Shown piece by piece: positions 1 through 7,369 of a DNA stretch of 32,769 nt. The translations under genes were made by a program, and so were the position numbers. Below the pieces are notes generated by a model. It made no database searches and had not been told where the DNA came from. It worked only from the letters and a program-made list of their open reading frames with translations. Source of the DNA: an uncultured Christensenella sp. (GTDB taxonomy: Bacteria; Bacillota; Clostridia; Christensenellales; Borkfalkiaceae); the NCBI GenBank assembly GCA_910585705.1, contig CAJUER010000006.1:1-32769 (forward strand), read 5' to 3'. Position 1 is the stretch's first letter; each line of letters opens with the position of its first letter.

Positions 1-776
<776 letters not shown>

Positions 777-971
777 AATTGTATAAAACCGAACGCCGAA
801 GCGTTCGTGGCTCTATCTCGACTATTTAGTCATTTATCTTTGCTGACTTTGCTTTGTGGTACTAATGTACTTCAAAGTTAATTGACAGAAACTATTTTAA
901 AAAAATTCGTTTCCTTCTATTCAATTTTTAAACTGCATTTAGCCGAAAACATTCGGCGCTCACCAACGAGC
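777..971 (-). other. 16S rRNA leader with two hairpins and boxA-like site
   Basis: This stretch lies between the predicted rRNA transcription start (about 971) and mature 16S. It holds a 6-bp hairpin at 942-957 (arms GCCGAA/TTCGGC) and a 7-bp hairpin at 790-807 with a UUCG tetraloop on the minus strand (arms CGAACGC/GCGTTCG). Between them, at 870-879, is AACTTTGAAG on the minus strand, which partly matches the antitermination boxA core CTTTGAA. Leader hairpins and boxA are normal in rRNA operons, where they serve processing and antitermination. The boxA assignment is tentative. No protein gene is visible. Confidence 0.55.
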
Positions 972-977
972 TTATCT

Positions 978-1006
978 ATAATATCACACAAATTAAGGCT
1001 TGTCAA
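978..1006 (-). promoter_or_regulatory. rRNA operon promoter
   Basis: On the minus strand there is TTGACA (1001-1006), 17 nt, then TATTAT (978-983), a near-perfect sigma-A promoter pointing at 16S. The DNA upstream (1007-1120) is very rich in A and T tracts, as expected for an UP element. Confidence 0.85.
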
Positions 1007-1284
1007 CAGTTTTTTCAAACTTTTTACAAACTTTTTTCATAAATATTATAAGTTTTTAAGCCGTTTTTTAGGTTATATTGCAAAAAACTCCGCAAAAAAC
1101 CGAAAGCCTTAAAAATATAACATATTAATTAATTCAGGTCAAGAAATTTTCGGTACTTTTTTAAAAAAATTTTTCGCAAGTCGGTTTTTGACATTTTAAG
1201 CAAATTTTATACATCCTTACTCTTTTTTTGCGGTTCTTAAACTTTTACAATAAAAAATGAACATATCTCAAAAAGGAGTAAGCT
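1007..1284. other. AT-rich intergenic region between rRNA promoter and first plus-strand gene
   Basis: No gene is visible. The segment consists of A/T tracts and sits between divergently transcribed units. Its left half is probably the UP-element region of the rRNA promoter. The right half must carry the promoter of the 1285 gene. A TACAAT near 1236-1241 is the best -10 candidate, but it lacks a convincing -35, so I do not call it. An AAAAAGGAG Shine-Dalgarno lies at about 1270-1278. Confidence 0.5.
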
Positions 1285-1842
1285 ATGAAACGAAAACTAT
1301 TGTCTGCGATTGCTGCGGTTGCCGCCGCGCTTTGTGCAAGCCTTGCCGCCTGCGGCGGAAAAAGCGAAGTTCTGCAATTCACGCAAGACGGGATTAACTG
1401 CGGAATAAGCGGAATACGGAAAGGCAGCGCCACAAAAATGGAAATACCTTCGGAACACGACGGAAAAGTCGTTACTTCAATAGGCAAATACGCATTCGAC
1501 AGCTGCGGCTCGCTCGAAGAAATTTACATACCCGAAAGCGTTCGCCAAATCGGCGCGGGCGCGTTCTACTGCTGCCGTTCGCTTTCTTCAATCACCGTGC
1601 CCGAAGGAGTCGAAGCTATCGGGGAATGGACGTTCGGCGGTTGCTTCTCCCTCCGCTCGGTTTATCTGCCTTCGAGCGTTAATGAACTCGGAGCAAACTC
1701 TTTCAGGTATTGTAAAAACCTTAATGAAATAAACTACGGGGGCACGGTTGAGCAATGGATCGGGCTGGAAAAGGGCGCAAGCTGGAACTACGGCGCAGGC
1801 GCATTCGTTGTGAACTGCGCCGACGGAAAGCTGAGAAAATGA
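1285..1842 (+). CDS. BspA-type leucine-rich-repeat lipoprotein
   Basis: This 185-residue protein begins with a lipoprotein signal peptide: a basic N-terminus, an alanine-rich hydrophobic stretch, then a lipobox LAAC with the cysteine at about residue 23. The rest holds about four copies of a repeat with the pattern I-G-x-x-A-F-x-x-C-x-S-L-x-x-I-x-(I/V)-P-x-x-V. That is the BspA-like (LRR_5) repeat of bacterial surface proteins and adhesins. The last repeat, ending in a Y-G-G-T-x-x-Q-W segment, is typical of the family's C-terminal cap. An AAGGAG ribosome site lies 7 nt before the ATG. It is probably a membrane-tethered extracellular protein. LRR_5 proteins often bind host or neighbour-cell ligands, but the partner cannot be told from sequence. 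It is short for the family. Confidence 0.88.
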   Translation: MKRKLLSAIAAVAAALCASLAACGGKSEVLQFTQDGINCGISGIRKGSATKMEIPSEHDGKVVTSIGKYAFDSCGSLEEIYIPESVRQIGAGAFYCCRSLSSITVPEGVEAIGEWTFGGCFSLRSVYLPSSVNELGANSFRYCKNLNEINYGGTVEQWIGLEKGASWNYGAGAFVVNCADGKLRK

Positions 1843-1897
1843 CCTCTATTCTCGATTTATAATGAAACCGCCGTTTACTCTTTAATAAATATAATAC

Positions 1898-1926
1898 TTG
1901 ATTTTCGGTATGAAACGGTGTATTAT
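1898..1926 (+). promoter_or_regulatory. Promoter giving a leaderless start at 1933
   Basis: TTGATT (1898-1903), 17 nt, TATTAT (1921-1926). An ATG begins 6 nt after the -10 box, at the expected transcription start. There is no Shine-Dalgarno upstream. Confidence 0.6.
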
Positions 1927-1932
1927 ATAATT

Positions 1933-2175
1933 ATGTATAGAGTAATGAGAATAATTTTCTGTATAGCCGCAGTTCTTCTTGCCGCAGCCGCAATATTCGT
2001 GTTCGTTTACGCAGGCTGGGTGTGGGGCATTATCGTTGTGCTTGGCGCGGCGGTTTGCGGAGCGCTAATGGTCACGTTCAAGAACTTGCAGGATAAAAAA
2101 GAGAGATCGGAGAATCCGCCTCCGAAGCAAGGCGATTTTATCAACGGCAAAGCGGAAGGCGAAGGTAAACAATGA
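1933..2175 (+). CDS. Small two-helix membrane protein, function unknown
   Basis: This is an 80-residue protein when read from ATG 1933. A longer reading from GTG 1918 would place the start inside the promoter's spacer/-10 region, so it is rejected. Two hydrophobic helices (about residues 5-27 and 30-50) are followed by a charged, lysine/glutamate- and proline-containing tail, probably cytoplasmic. I do not recognise a family. The stop codon overlaps the next ATG (ATGA), so the two genes are an operon and are probably translationally coupled. The next gene is also a membrane protein, which suggests the two work together, but the role is unknown. Confidence 0.65.
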   Translation: MYRVMRIIFCIAAVLLAAAAIFVFVYAGWVWGIIVVLGAAVCGALMVTFKNLQDKKERSENPPPKQGDFINGKAEGEGKQ

Positions 2176-2954
2176 AAAAGACTCCACCCGTTTGCGCGGC
2201 AGTTTTTAATTTCTTATTTGGAATTATACTTCTGGCCTTGACCGCATGGCTGTTCTCGAACGTTTTTTCCTTGATTTTGGATTATAGCAATTCGCTCGGC
2301 TCGGAAACGATTCTTTTGCTTATATTGTTTTTTCCCTTTACCGCAATAATACATATTTTCTTCCTGTTTGCCGTGATTATTATTTTTATTGCGGCCGGCG
2401 TCGGAATTTTTTCCGTAATCGGCGGAGCGTTCCTCATTCACGGCGCGCAAAAAGCCAATTATACGCTTGTTAAAAAACTTGCGTTGGCTCAGGTAATAAT
2501 TTGCTCCCTGATTGTTTGCTTTGTCTGTTTTGCTTTTCTTGCGGAACTGCGGGCTTTGCGCCATAACCCGTCCGAAAATTTTCTGATAGGATTTCTTTTT
2601 ATGGCGGCGCTGTTCGTAGCGGCGATTGTTACGATTATAACAAACTCGCTGTGTTTGAGTACAAATCGCCTTAAACCCTCGCCCTCCGTTTTGCAAAGGT
2701 CCATAATTTCGGATATGAGCGAGCGCGGAAGGGAATTAGTGCGTTTACTTGAAAATGCCGATGTTATGAGATACGTTTATTCGGTGGAAGGCAAGTACTT
2801 GCTTCAAGCAGGGCGTATCGACGAAATGCTTGACAGGTGCAACTCGGCACAGGACGCGCAGGGACTTATAAAAAACGTTTTCAAAACGACCCTAAATGTA
2901 AACGTTTCACCCGAAGATGAATTAATAAAAAGCGTTTACGCATTGAAGAGATAA
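2172..2954 (+). CDS. Multi-pass membrane protein with soluble C-terminal domain, unknown function
   Basis: This 260-residue protein has about four hydrophobic segments: residues 10-35, 45-70 merging into 70-95, 100-125 and 140-160. A soluble, helix-forming C-terminal part of about 90 residues (from about 170) contains an M-x-R-Y-V-Y-S-V-E-G-K-Y segment. No catalytic motif or family is recognised. It is coupled to the upstream 80-residue membrane protein by an ATGA overlap and is followed directly by a strong terminator, so the two genes form a complete bicistronic unit. Confidence 0.7.
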   Translation: MKKTPPVCAAVFNFLFGIILLALTAWLFSNVFSLILDYSNSLGSETILLLILFFPFTAIIHIFFLFAVIIIFIAAGVGIFSVIGGAFLIHGAQKANYTLVKKLALAQVIICSLIVCFVCFAFLAELRALRHNPSENFLIGFLFMAALFVAAIVTIITNSLCLSTNRLKPSPSVLQRSIISDMSERGRELVRLLENADVMRYVYSVEGKYLLQAGRIDEMLDRCNSAQDAQGLIKNVFKTTLNVNVSPEDELIKSVYALKR

Positions 2955-2966
2955 ATTAAAAAACAC

Positions 2967-2996
2967 AAGGCGGTGCGCCGAACGGCGCACCGCCTT
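2967..2996. terminator. Bidirectional intrinsic terminator
   Basis: A 13-bp perfect hairpin (arms AAGGCGGTGCGCC/GGCGCACCGCCTT, loop GAAC) lies between two convergent genes. An A-rich run on its left gives a T tract for minus-strand transcripts, and a short T-rich run lies on its right. It probably ends both the 2172 gene and the 3026 gene. Confidence 0.85.
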
Positions 2997-3025
2997 TATA
3001 TTCGGTTGTATTTCAAGACATGCAG

Positions 3026-3889
3026 TTAAAAGATGCGCTGTCCCTGAATGAAGTAGCTCCACCTCGTCGAAGAAATCTGTTCTATCTTGGCGTAGTCGGA
3101 AGCCGTGTGCAAAATGTAGTTTCCTCCGAGATACATAGCGACGTGCCCTATACGTTCCACTCCCGTTTTATTATATCTCTGCGCGTTGGTGAAAAACATT
3201 AAGTCTCCGCGTTTAAGCCCGGACTTGTTTACCGTATTGCCTTGATATACCTGAGTGCGCGTGTTTACCTGCAAAAGCGTGTTCGCGCCCATATAAAACA
3301 TATACTGCATAAGCGACGAGCAGTCGAAAGCGTTTGTCGAAAAGCCTTTCAGCTTGTTGCCATTGCCGTCGTGGTAGCGCGTTGCGCCGTAGACGTAAGG
3401 CGTGCCGAGATGATTCGTGCCCTCTGCAATTACCGCTTCTACCTTTTCGTTCTTATTTTCGTCCATATCAACAAAGACGCAGAACTTTGACGATATGTAA
3501 GCGGTTTTGTTCCTGTACCTTGTTTTATACCAGCCGTTTTCTTTGCCGAGATATGTATACAGCGTATTCTTTTGCGCCGTGCCGAGTTGAGAAAAGCTTG
3601 TGCCTGCGCCCGAACGGATTGCAACCCCTGTGCCGGTAACGCAAATGTACGATATTCTTTTTACCGCAGGCGGCTGAGCGTCCGAAGGTTTGTCGGGTTC
3701 GGATACTTCCGGTAACTCCGACGGGTTTTGAACGGGAGGCGTATTTTCCGAAGGAGATTGCACGTTGTCTTCTTCGGTAACCTCGAATTCCTCGTGAATT
3801 TCTTCATTTTCTTGTGCGGCGGCGCAGCCCGATAAGGTAACCGCCGCCGCGAATGCGGCAACTGCCGCAACTAATTTTTTATATTTCAT
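3026..3889 (-). CDS. SH3b-NlpC/P60 cell-wall hydrolase lipoprotein
   Basis: Read from the ATG at 3889 this is a 287-residue protein. An upstream in-frame start at 3940 is excluded because the gene's own promoter (3912-3940) lies inside it, and AAAGGAG precedes ATG 3889. It has a signal peptide with lipobox (LSGC, cysteine about 21). An acidic, proline-rich linker follows to about residue 75, then a bacterial SH3 domain (about 80-145), then an NlpC/P60 domain (about 150-287). Catalytic candidates are visible: Cys190 in FDCSS, His249 in GHVAMY, and a downstream LHTA histidine. The family cleaves peptidoglycan stem peptides, usually D-Glu-meso-DAP type bonds. It is likely a membrane-tethered wall remodeller or cell-separation enzyme. 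Confidence 0.93.
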   Translation of the reverse strand: MKYKKLVAAVAAFAAAVTLSGCAAAQENEEIHEEFEVTEEDNVQSPSENTPPVQNPSELPEVSEPDKPSDAQPPAVKRISYICVTGTGVAIRSGAGTSFSQLGTAQKNTLYTYLGKENGWYKTRYRNKTAYISSKFCVFVDMDENKNEKVEAVIAEGTNHLGTPYVYGATRYHDGNGNKLKGFSTNAFDCSSLMQYMFYMGANTLLQVNTRTQVYQGNTVNKSGLKRGDLMFFTNAQRYNKTGVERIGHVAMYLGGNYILHTASDYAKIEQISSTRWSYFIQGQRIF

Positions 3890-3911
3890 ACAGTTCTCCT
3901 TTACAGTTATA

Positions 3912-3940
3912 ATTATACCAAAGGGCGCGCACGGCTTCAA
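3912..3940 (-). promoter_or_regulatory. Promoter of the NlpC/P60 gene
   Basis: On the minus strand: TTGAAG (3935-3940), 17 nt, extended -10 TGGTATAAT (box at 3912-3917). The leader is short and carries AAAGGAG. Confidence 0.8.
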
Positions 3941-3982
3941 TGCAAAGATTTTACCAGCGCTGGCAGCATTTAACTGAAAAGG

Positions 3983-4016
3983 AAAGCGGTGCGGGTCACA
4001 AAGTCCGCACCGCTTT
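3983..4016 (-). terminator. Intrinsic terminator of the DUF1858 gene
   Basis: A 12-bp hairpin (arms AAAGCGGTGCGG/CCGCACCGCTTT) lies 17 nt beyond the stop codon of the 4033 gene and is followed on the minus strand by CCTTTTC. Confidence 0.75.
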
Positions 4017-4032
4017 AAAAAACAATATGATT

Positions 4033-4230
4033 TTACTCGACGCCCTCGTTAAGCTTTGTTAAAAGCGCGTCCAAATCGTTGCCGTGAACGAACACGGCTT
4101 GTTCGATAGTTTCGCCGTGCGCCATAGCGCAACCCAGACAGTGCATACCCACAGCTTGCAGAATTTCCGCGCTGTTGGGGTTTATTTTAAGGCAGTCCGC
4201 AATTAAAGTGTCTTTGGTTATCTTAGCCAT
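4033..4230 (-). CDS. DUF1858-type redox disulfide domain protein
   Basis: This 65-residue stand-alone protein begins M-A-K-I-T-K-D-T-L-I-A-D-C-L and contains a G-M-H-C-L-G-C segment (a CxxC pair at about 31-34). That is the pattern of the DUF1858 / 'hybrid cluster protein-associated redox disulfide' domain, also related to the N-terminal domain of ScdA iron-sulfur repair proteins. The family is thought to carry a redox-active cysteine pair, and the partner varies. It is monocistronic, with its own promoter (4263-4291) and terminator (3983-4016). A GGAG lies about 10 nt before the ATG. No hybrid cluster protein is seen nearby, so the specific partner is unknown. Confidence 0.88.
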   Translation of the reverse strand: MAKITKDTLIADCLKINPNSAEILQAVGMHCLGCAMAHGETIEQAVFVHGNDLDALLTKLNEGVE

Positions 4231-4262
4231 AAATTTAATTCTCCGTTAAGTTTTATATTAGT

Positions 4263-4291
4263 ATTATACCACTGCGGGACAAGTTTTACAA
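4263..4291 (-). promoter_or_regulatory. Promoter of the DUF1858 gene
   Basis: On the minus strand: TTGTAA (4286-4291), 17 nt, extended -10 TGGTATAAT (box at 4263-4268). Confidence 0.75.
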
Positions 4292-4312
4292 TCTTTTACC
4301 GCAATTATTTTT

Positions 4313-5995
4313 TTAGCCGCGTCCGAGCTCCGCTTTAATTTCGCGCATAACGTTTTTCACCGCGCCCTTTTTAAAGGGATTGGAAAGTCCGCCCTCTTTT
4401 AAAAGCTCGAAATAGCCCTTGCTTCCGCCCGCACGGCAGAGCGCAAGATAGTCCGCCCACGTCTTTTCGGGTTGCGATTTAAAGCGCGAGTAATACTCGA
4501 ACGCGCCCGTTTGCGCAAGCGCGTAATCCACATAATAGAAAGGATAGAGGAAGATGTGCTGTTTCTGCATCCAGAAGCCGCCGCCCTCCAAAAATTCGTT
4601 GCCGTCGTAGTCGCGGTAAGGAAGATAAATTTTTTCAAGCCTGCGCCAGCATTCGCGCCTTTGCTCCGCAGTAAAGTCGTTTGCGAAAACCTCGTGCTGG
4701 AAATGGTCCACAAGGCAAAGATACGGCATGGTTTTAACCGCTTCCGCAAGGTGTGCGCGGCGGTATTTTTCCGCAGCCGCGCCGAAAAATTTTTCCATAT
4801 ACGGATAAGCGAAATGCTCCATAGTCATGGAATGGATTTCACAGACGTCGCTCGTCGCCCATATCTGCAATGCAAGCGGAAGCTGTTTTGCCGAAAGGTA
4901 GGCTTGAAGCGCGTGTCCTGCCTCGTGAGTCAAAACGTCCGCGTCGGCGGAAGTACCGTTGAAGTTCGAGAAAATGAACGGCGCTTTGTATTCGGGCAAA
5001 AACGTACAGTAACCGCCCTGCTGTTTGCCCGTGCGCGTCTGCAAATCGAAAAGTCCGTGCCTGACCATAAAATCGAAAAACTCGCCCGTTTCCTTTGACA
5101 TTTCCGTGTACATTTCGCGCGCTTTTTCTATCAGATAATCGCCGTCGCCTATCGGAACGGCGTTGCCTTCGGGATAGTTCAAAAATTCGTCGTAATAGCA
5201 AAACCTGTCCGCTCCGAGACGGGCTTTCTGTTTTTCGCAAAGCTCTGCGGCGACGGGGACGACCTCCTCGACAACCTGCTTTCTGAATTCAGCCACGTCG
5301 TCCGCGTCGTAATAGTAATGCCCGTTTGCAAGGTAAGCCATTTCCACATAGTTTTTAAAACCCAGCTTTTGAGCCATAGTTTTGCGCAAGCTTACAAGCT
5401 TTGTATAAATTTCGTCAAGCTCGCCAGAAATGCTTTCATAAAGATTTGCCCACGCGATAAACGCTTCCTGCCGTTCCGCGCGGTCGCGGGATTCCATATG
5501 CTTCAAAAGTCCGTAAAAGTTGCAATCCTCGCCGCGAAATTTCACGCTTGCACAGCCCGCCGTTTTTGAATACTGCTGGCAAAGCTTCGCCTCCTCAACC
5601 TGTTCGGGAACTATCCGCTCGTCGGCAAGTCGCACTTGCGCCTCTATATTTTTAAGCATATCCGCACCGTACTTCCTTTCGAAGTCCGCACGAAACGGCG
5701 ACGAAATAAGAAGCTTGTCCGCACGGCTTTCGTCCACCGCAAGACGGGGAAGCTCCTCGTTGAAAAAGTTTGTTTCGGCTTCGTAGAATTTATCGTTCAT
5801 ATCAGCCGAATTGCGGATACGCACCAAAGTCAGCATAGTTTCGAAGCGTTCCTGCTTTTTGCAGTGTTCGTAAAAAAGCTTATCTGCCTCCGCAAAAGTT
5901 TTTGCCGATTTGAATTTTTCTATATAGTCTTCAAGTTCCGCCCTTACCTCAGATAAGTCGGGACGGGAATATTCGAGTTCGTTGAATTTAATCAT
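4313..5995 (-). CDS. M3 family oligoendopeptidase (PepF-like)
   Basis: A 560-residue zinc metallopeptidase of family M3 (oligoendopeptidase F/M3B). The zinc site T-H-E-A-G-H (about residues 356-361) is intact. The second glutamate motif follows in an E-I-H-S-M-T-M-E-H segment, and the G-x-x-Y-Y/H-Y-rich C-terminal substrate region is present. Length is normal for the family. There is no signal peptide, so it is cytosolic and degrades short peptides. The start is ATG 5995, preceded by AAAGGAGAGG. It overlaps the end of the upstream MACPF-like gene by 8 nt, so translation is probably coupled. A possible longer start inside the upstream gene lacks a ribosome site. Confidence 0.93.
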   Translation of the reverse strand: MIKFNELEYSRPDLSEVRAELEDYIEKFKSAKTFAEADKLFYEHCKKQERFETMLTLVRIRNSADMNDKFYEAETNFFNEELPRLAVDESRADKLLISSPFRADFERKYGADMLKNIEAQVRLADERIVPEQVEEAKLCQQYSKTAGCASVKFRGEDCNFYGLLKHMESRDRAERQEAFIAWANLYESISGELDEIYTKLVSLRKTMAQKLGFKNYVEMAYLANGHYYYDADDVAEFRKQVVEEVVPVAAELCEKQKARLGADRFCYYDEFLNYPEGNAVPIGDGDYLIEKAREMYTEMSKETGEFFDFMVRHGLFDLQTRTGKQQGGYCTFLPEYKAPFIFSNFNGTSADADVLTHEAGHALQAYLSAKQLPLALQIWATSDVCEIHSMTMEHFAYPYMEKFFGAAAEKYRRAHLAEAVKTMPYLCLVDHFQHEVFANDFTAEQRRECWRRLEKIYLPYRDYDGNEFLEGGGFWMQKQHIFLYPFYYVDYALAQTGAFEYYSRFKSQPEKTWADYLALCRAGGSKGYFELLKEGGLSNPFKKGAVKNVMREIKAELGRG

Positions 5996-7214
5996 TGTCC
6001 TCTCCTTTTTCCTCGTTTTCACTCTCTCTTGCGCCCTGTTGCTCCTGCCCGTCGGAGTTTTGCGCTTTCGTCTTCCTTCTGCTTAAAATCGCGAAAACCG
6101 CCATAACCGCCGCGCCTGCCGCCATCAGCCCCGCGCCTACGCTCAAAAGCACGATTGAAAACGTACTCTTGCCTTTATCCGTCTCTTCGGGCGGTTTCGT
6201 CTCCTCTTCCTTATCGGACGGCTCCTCCGGCAGAGGCATTACTACGGGGCGGCTTTCTATAAGCGCGTCCGCGTCGAACTCGAAGGTCTTCGCATACTCC
6301 CCGTAATCGGACTCAAGCCGTTCCGCGTACTCTTCGCCGCTCCATTTTTCGGGAAGCAGCTTCCACAGCGGCACAAGCCCGTCCGACGACGAGTCCATAA
6401 GCACATAGCCGCTTTTTTTGAATTCGTCTAAGGTGTGCGCTCGCGGCGAGCACTGCGTAAAAATGTTTATTTCGCTTACAGGTACGGAAACGCCCGAAAT
6501 ATCGAACGCGCCGCCCGTGCCGCCGTTCATCGCCTTTTCGGCTTTCTGTTTCAGCGACGACTGATATTTGGATAAGTCTGTTGTAGCCGAAACCGCCGTA
6601 AAGAGCGAAACCCATCGTCTGCCGTAGACGCCCGTCATAACAACGTGCGTGCCGTATTGCGAAAACAGCTGTTCCGCAGTAACCTCTCCGGAAAAGTAGT
6701 TGTCGAGCGCTTCCGCATAGCCCTTGTCAAGACCTTTTATGTATTCGCCTATGTTCGAGCTGTACTCGGGCAATGTATATGTGCAGTAAGCATAATCCTG
6801 ATAGGCAAAATAATAAAACTGGTTCGGGTATTTTTTATAATCTATCGTACTGCCGAAAACCGCCTGCGCGGATTTGTAAACCGCTTCGCCGCTTTTTATT
6901 TTCATACACTGCCTGTACGACTCCACAATATCGGCAATCGAAGAGGACGATTTCGACGATGAAACAGTTTGAGCCACGTTCACGCGCAAGGCGTTATCGA
7001 GACGAGAGGAAATAAACGCGCTGTCAAAAACCGAGCCGACAGGCTTTTCGCCGACGAAGCCGCCGCACGGCACGTTGACCGAACAGCCCAGCCCCGCCAG
7101 AGAAACGGGTTCCTGCTCGGCAAACGCCGCAAACGCAGGCGCGAACACCGCCGTGCCCGCCGCGCAGACCGCAAGCGCCGCCGCCGTGAATTTTTTTAAC
7201 TTTAATCCGTTCAT
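5988..7214 (-). CDS. MACPF-like (perforin-fold) membrane-anchored exported protein
   Basis: A 408-residue protein read from ATG 7214 (GGGGGCGG ribosome site). It has an N-terminal signal peptide (about 1-32, ending A-F-A-A-F-A), then an ectodomain of about 300 residues, a Pro/Glu/Lys-rich stalk (about 325-350), one membrane helix (about 352-376) and a charged cytoplasmic tail. Residues 187-199 read Y-G-T-H-V-x6-G-R, close to the MACPF signature [YW]-G-[TS]-H-[FY]-x6-G-G. A later segment L-V-P-L-W-K-L-L resembles the 'L-x-P-(I/L)-W/Y-x-L-L' stretch that follows the pore domain in bacterial MACPF proteins. MACPF proteins form membrane pores, and several bacterial ones kill competing strains. 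Here a C-terminal membrane helix would tether the protein to its own cell. Assignment rests on motif reading; family 0.75, pore activity unknown. Confidence 0.75.
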   Translation of the reverse strand: MNGLKLKKFTAAALAVCAAGTAVFAPAFAAFAEQEPVSLAGLGCSVNVPCGGFVGEKPVGSVFDSAFISSRLDNALRVNVAQTVSSSKSSSSIADIVESYRQCMKIKSGEAVYKSAQAVFGSTIDYKKYPNQFYYFAYQDYAYCTYTLPEYSSNIGEYIKGLDKGYAEALDNYFSGEVTAEQLFSQYGTHVVMTGVYGRRWVSLFTAVSATTDLSKYQSSLKQKAEKAMNGGTGGAFDISGVSVPVSEINIFTQCSPRAHTLDEFKKSGYVLMDSSSDGLVPLWKLLPEKWSGEEYAERLESDYGEYAKTFEFDADALIESRPVVMPLPEEPSDKEEETKPPEETDKGKSTFSIVLLSVGAGLMAAGAAVMAVFAILSRRKTKAQNSDGQEQQGARESENEEKGEDND

Positions 7215-7249
7215 AGCCGCCCCCGTAAGCACATTTATATTACTTACCC

Positions 7250-7278
7250 ATTATACAGCCGAAACAACAAAAAGTCAA
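7250..7278 (-). promoter_or_regulatory. Promoter of the MACPF-peptidase operon
   Basis: On the minus strand: TTGACT (7273-7278), 17 nt, TATAAT (7250-7255). The -35 box begins at the last base of the upstream terminator hairpin and is made from its T tract. Predicted leader about 29 nt. Confidence 0.85.
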
Positions 7279-7310
7279 ACGGGCAATGCGCTTAAAGCGC
7301 ATTGCCCGTT
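7278..7310 (-). terminator. Intrinsic terminator of the giant surface-protein gene
   Basis: A 14-bp hairpin (arms AACGGGCAATGCGC/GCGCATTGCCCGTT) followed on the minus strand by TGACTTTTTG. Confidence 0.85.
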
Positions 7311-7369
7311 ATCCTTTTAAATCCACATTAAAACTTACTTAATTGAAAATTTTTACGCAAAGTTTAGCA

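Noticed and set aside
3890..3940. Longer N-terminus of the NlpC/P60 protein
   Set aside because: The extra codons overlap the gene's own promoter and would bury the lipoprotein signal peptide.
5988..7214. Cholesterol-dependent cytolysin
   Set aside because: The Trp-rich undecapeptide typical of those toxins is absent. The Y-G-T-H signature points to MACPF instead.
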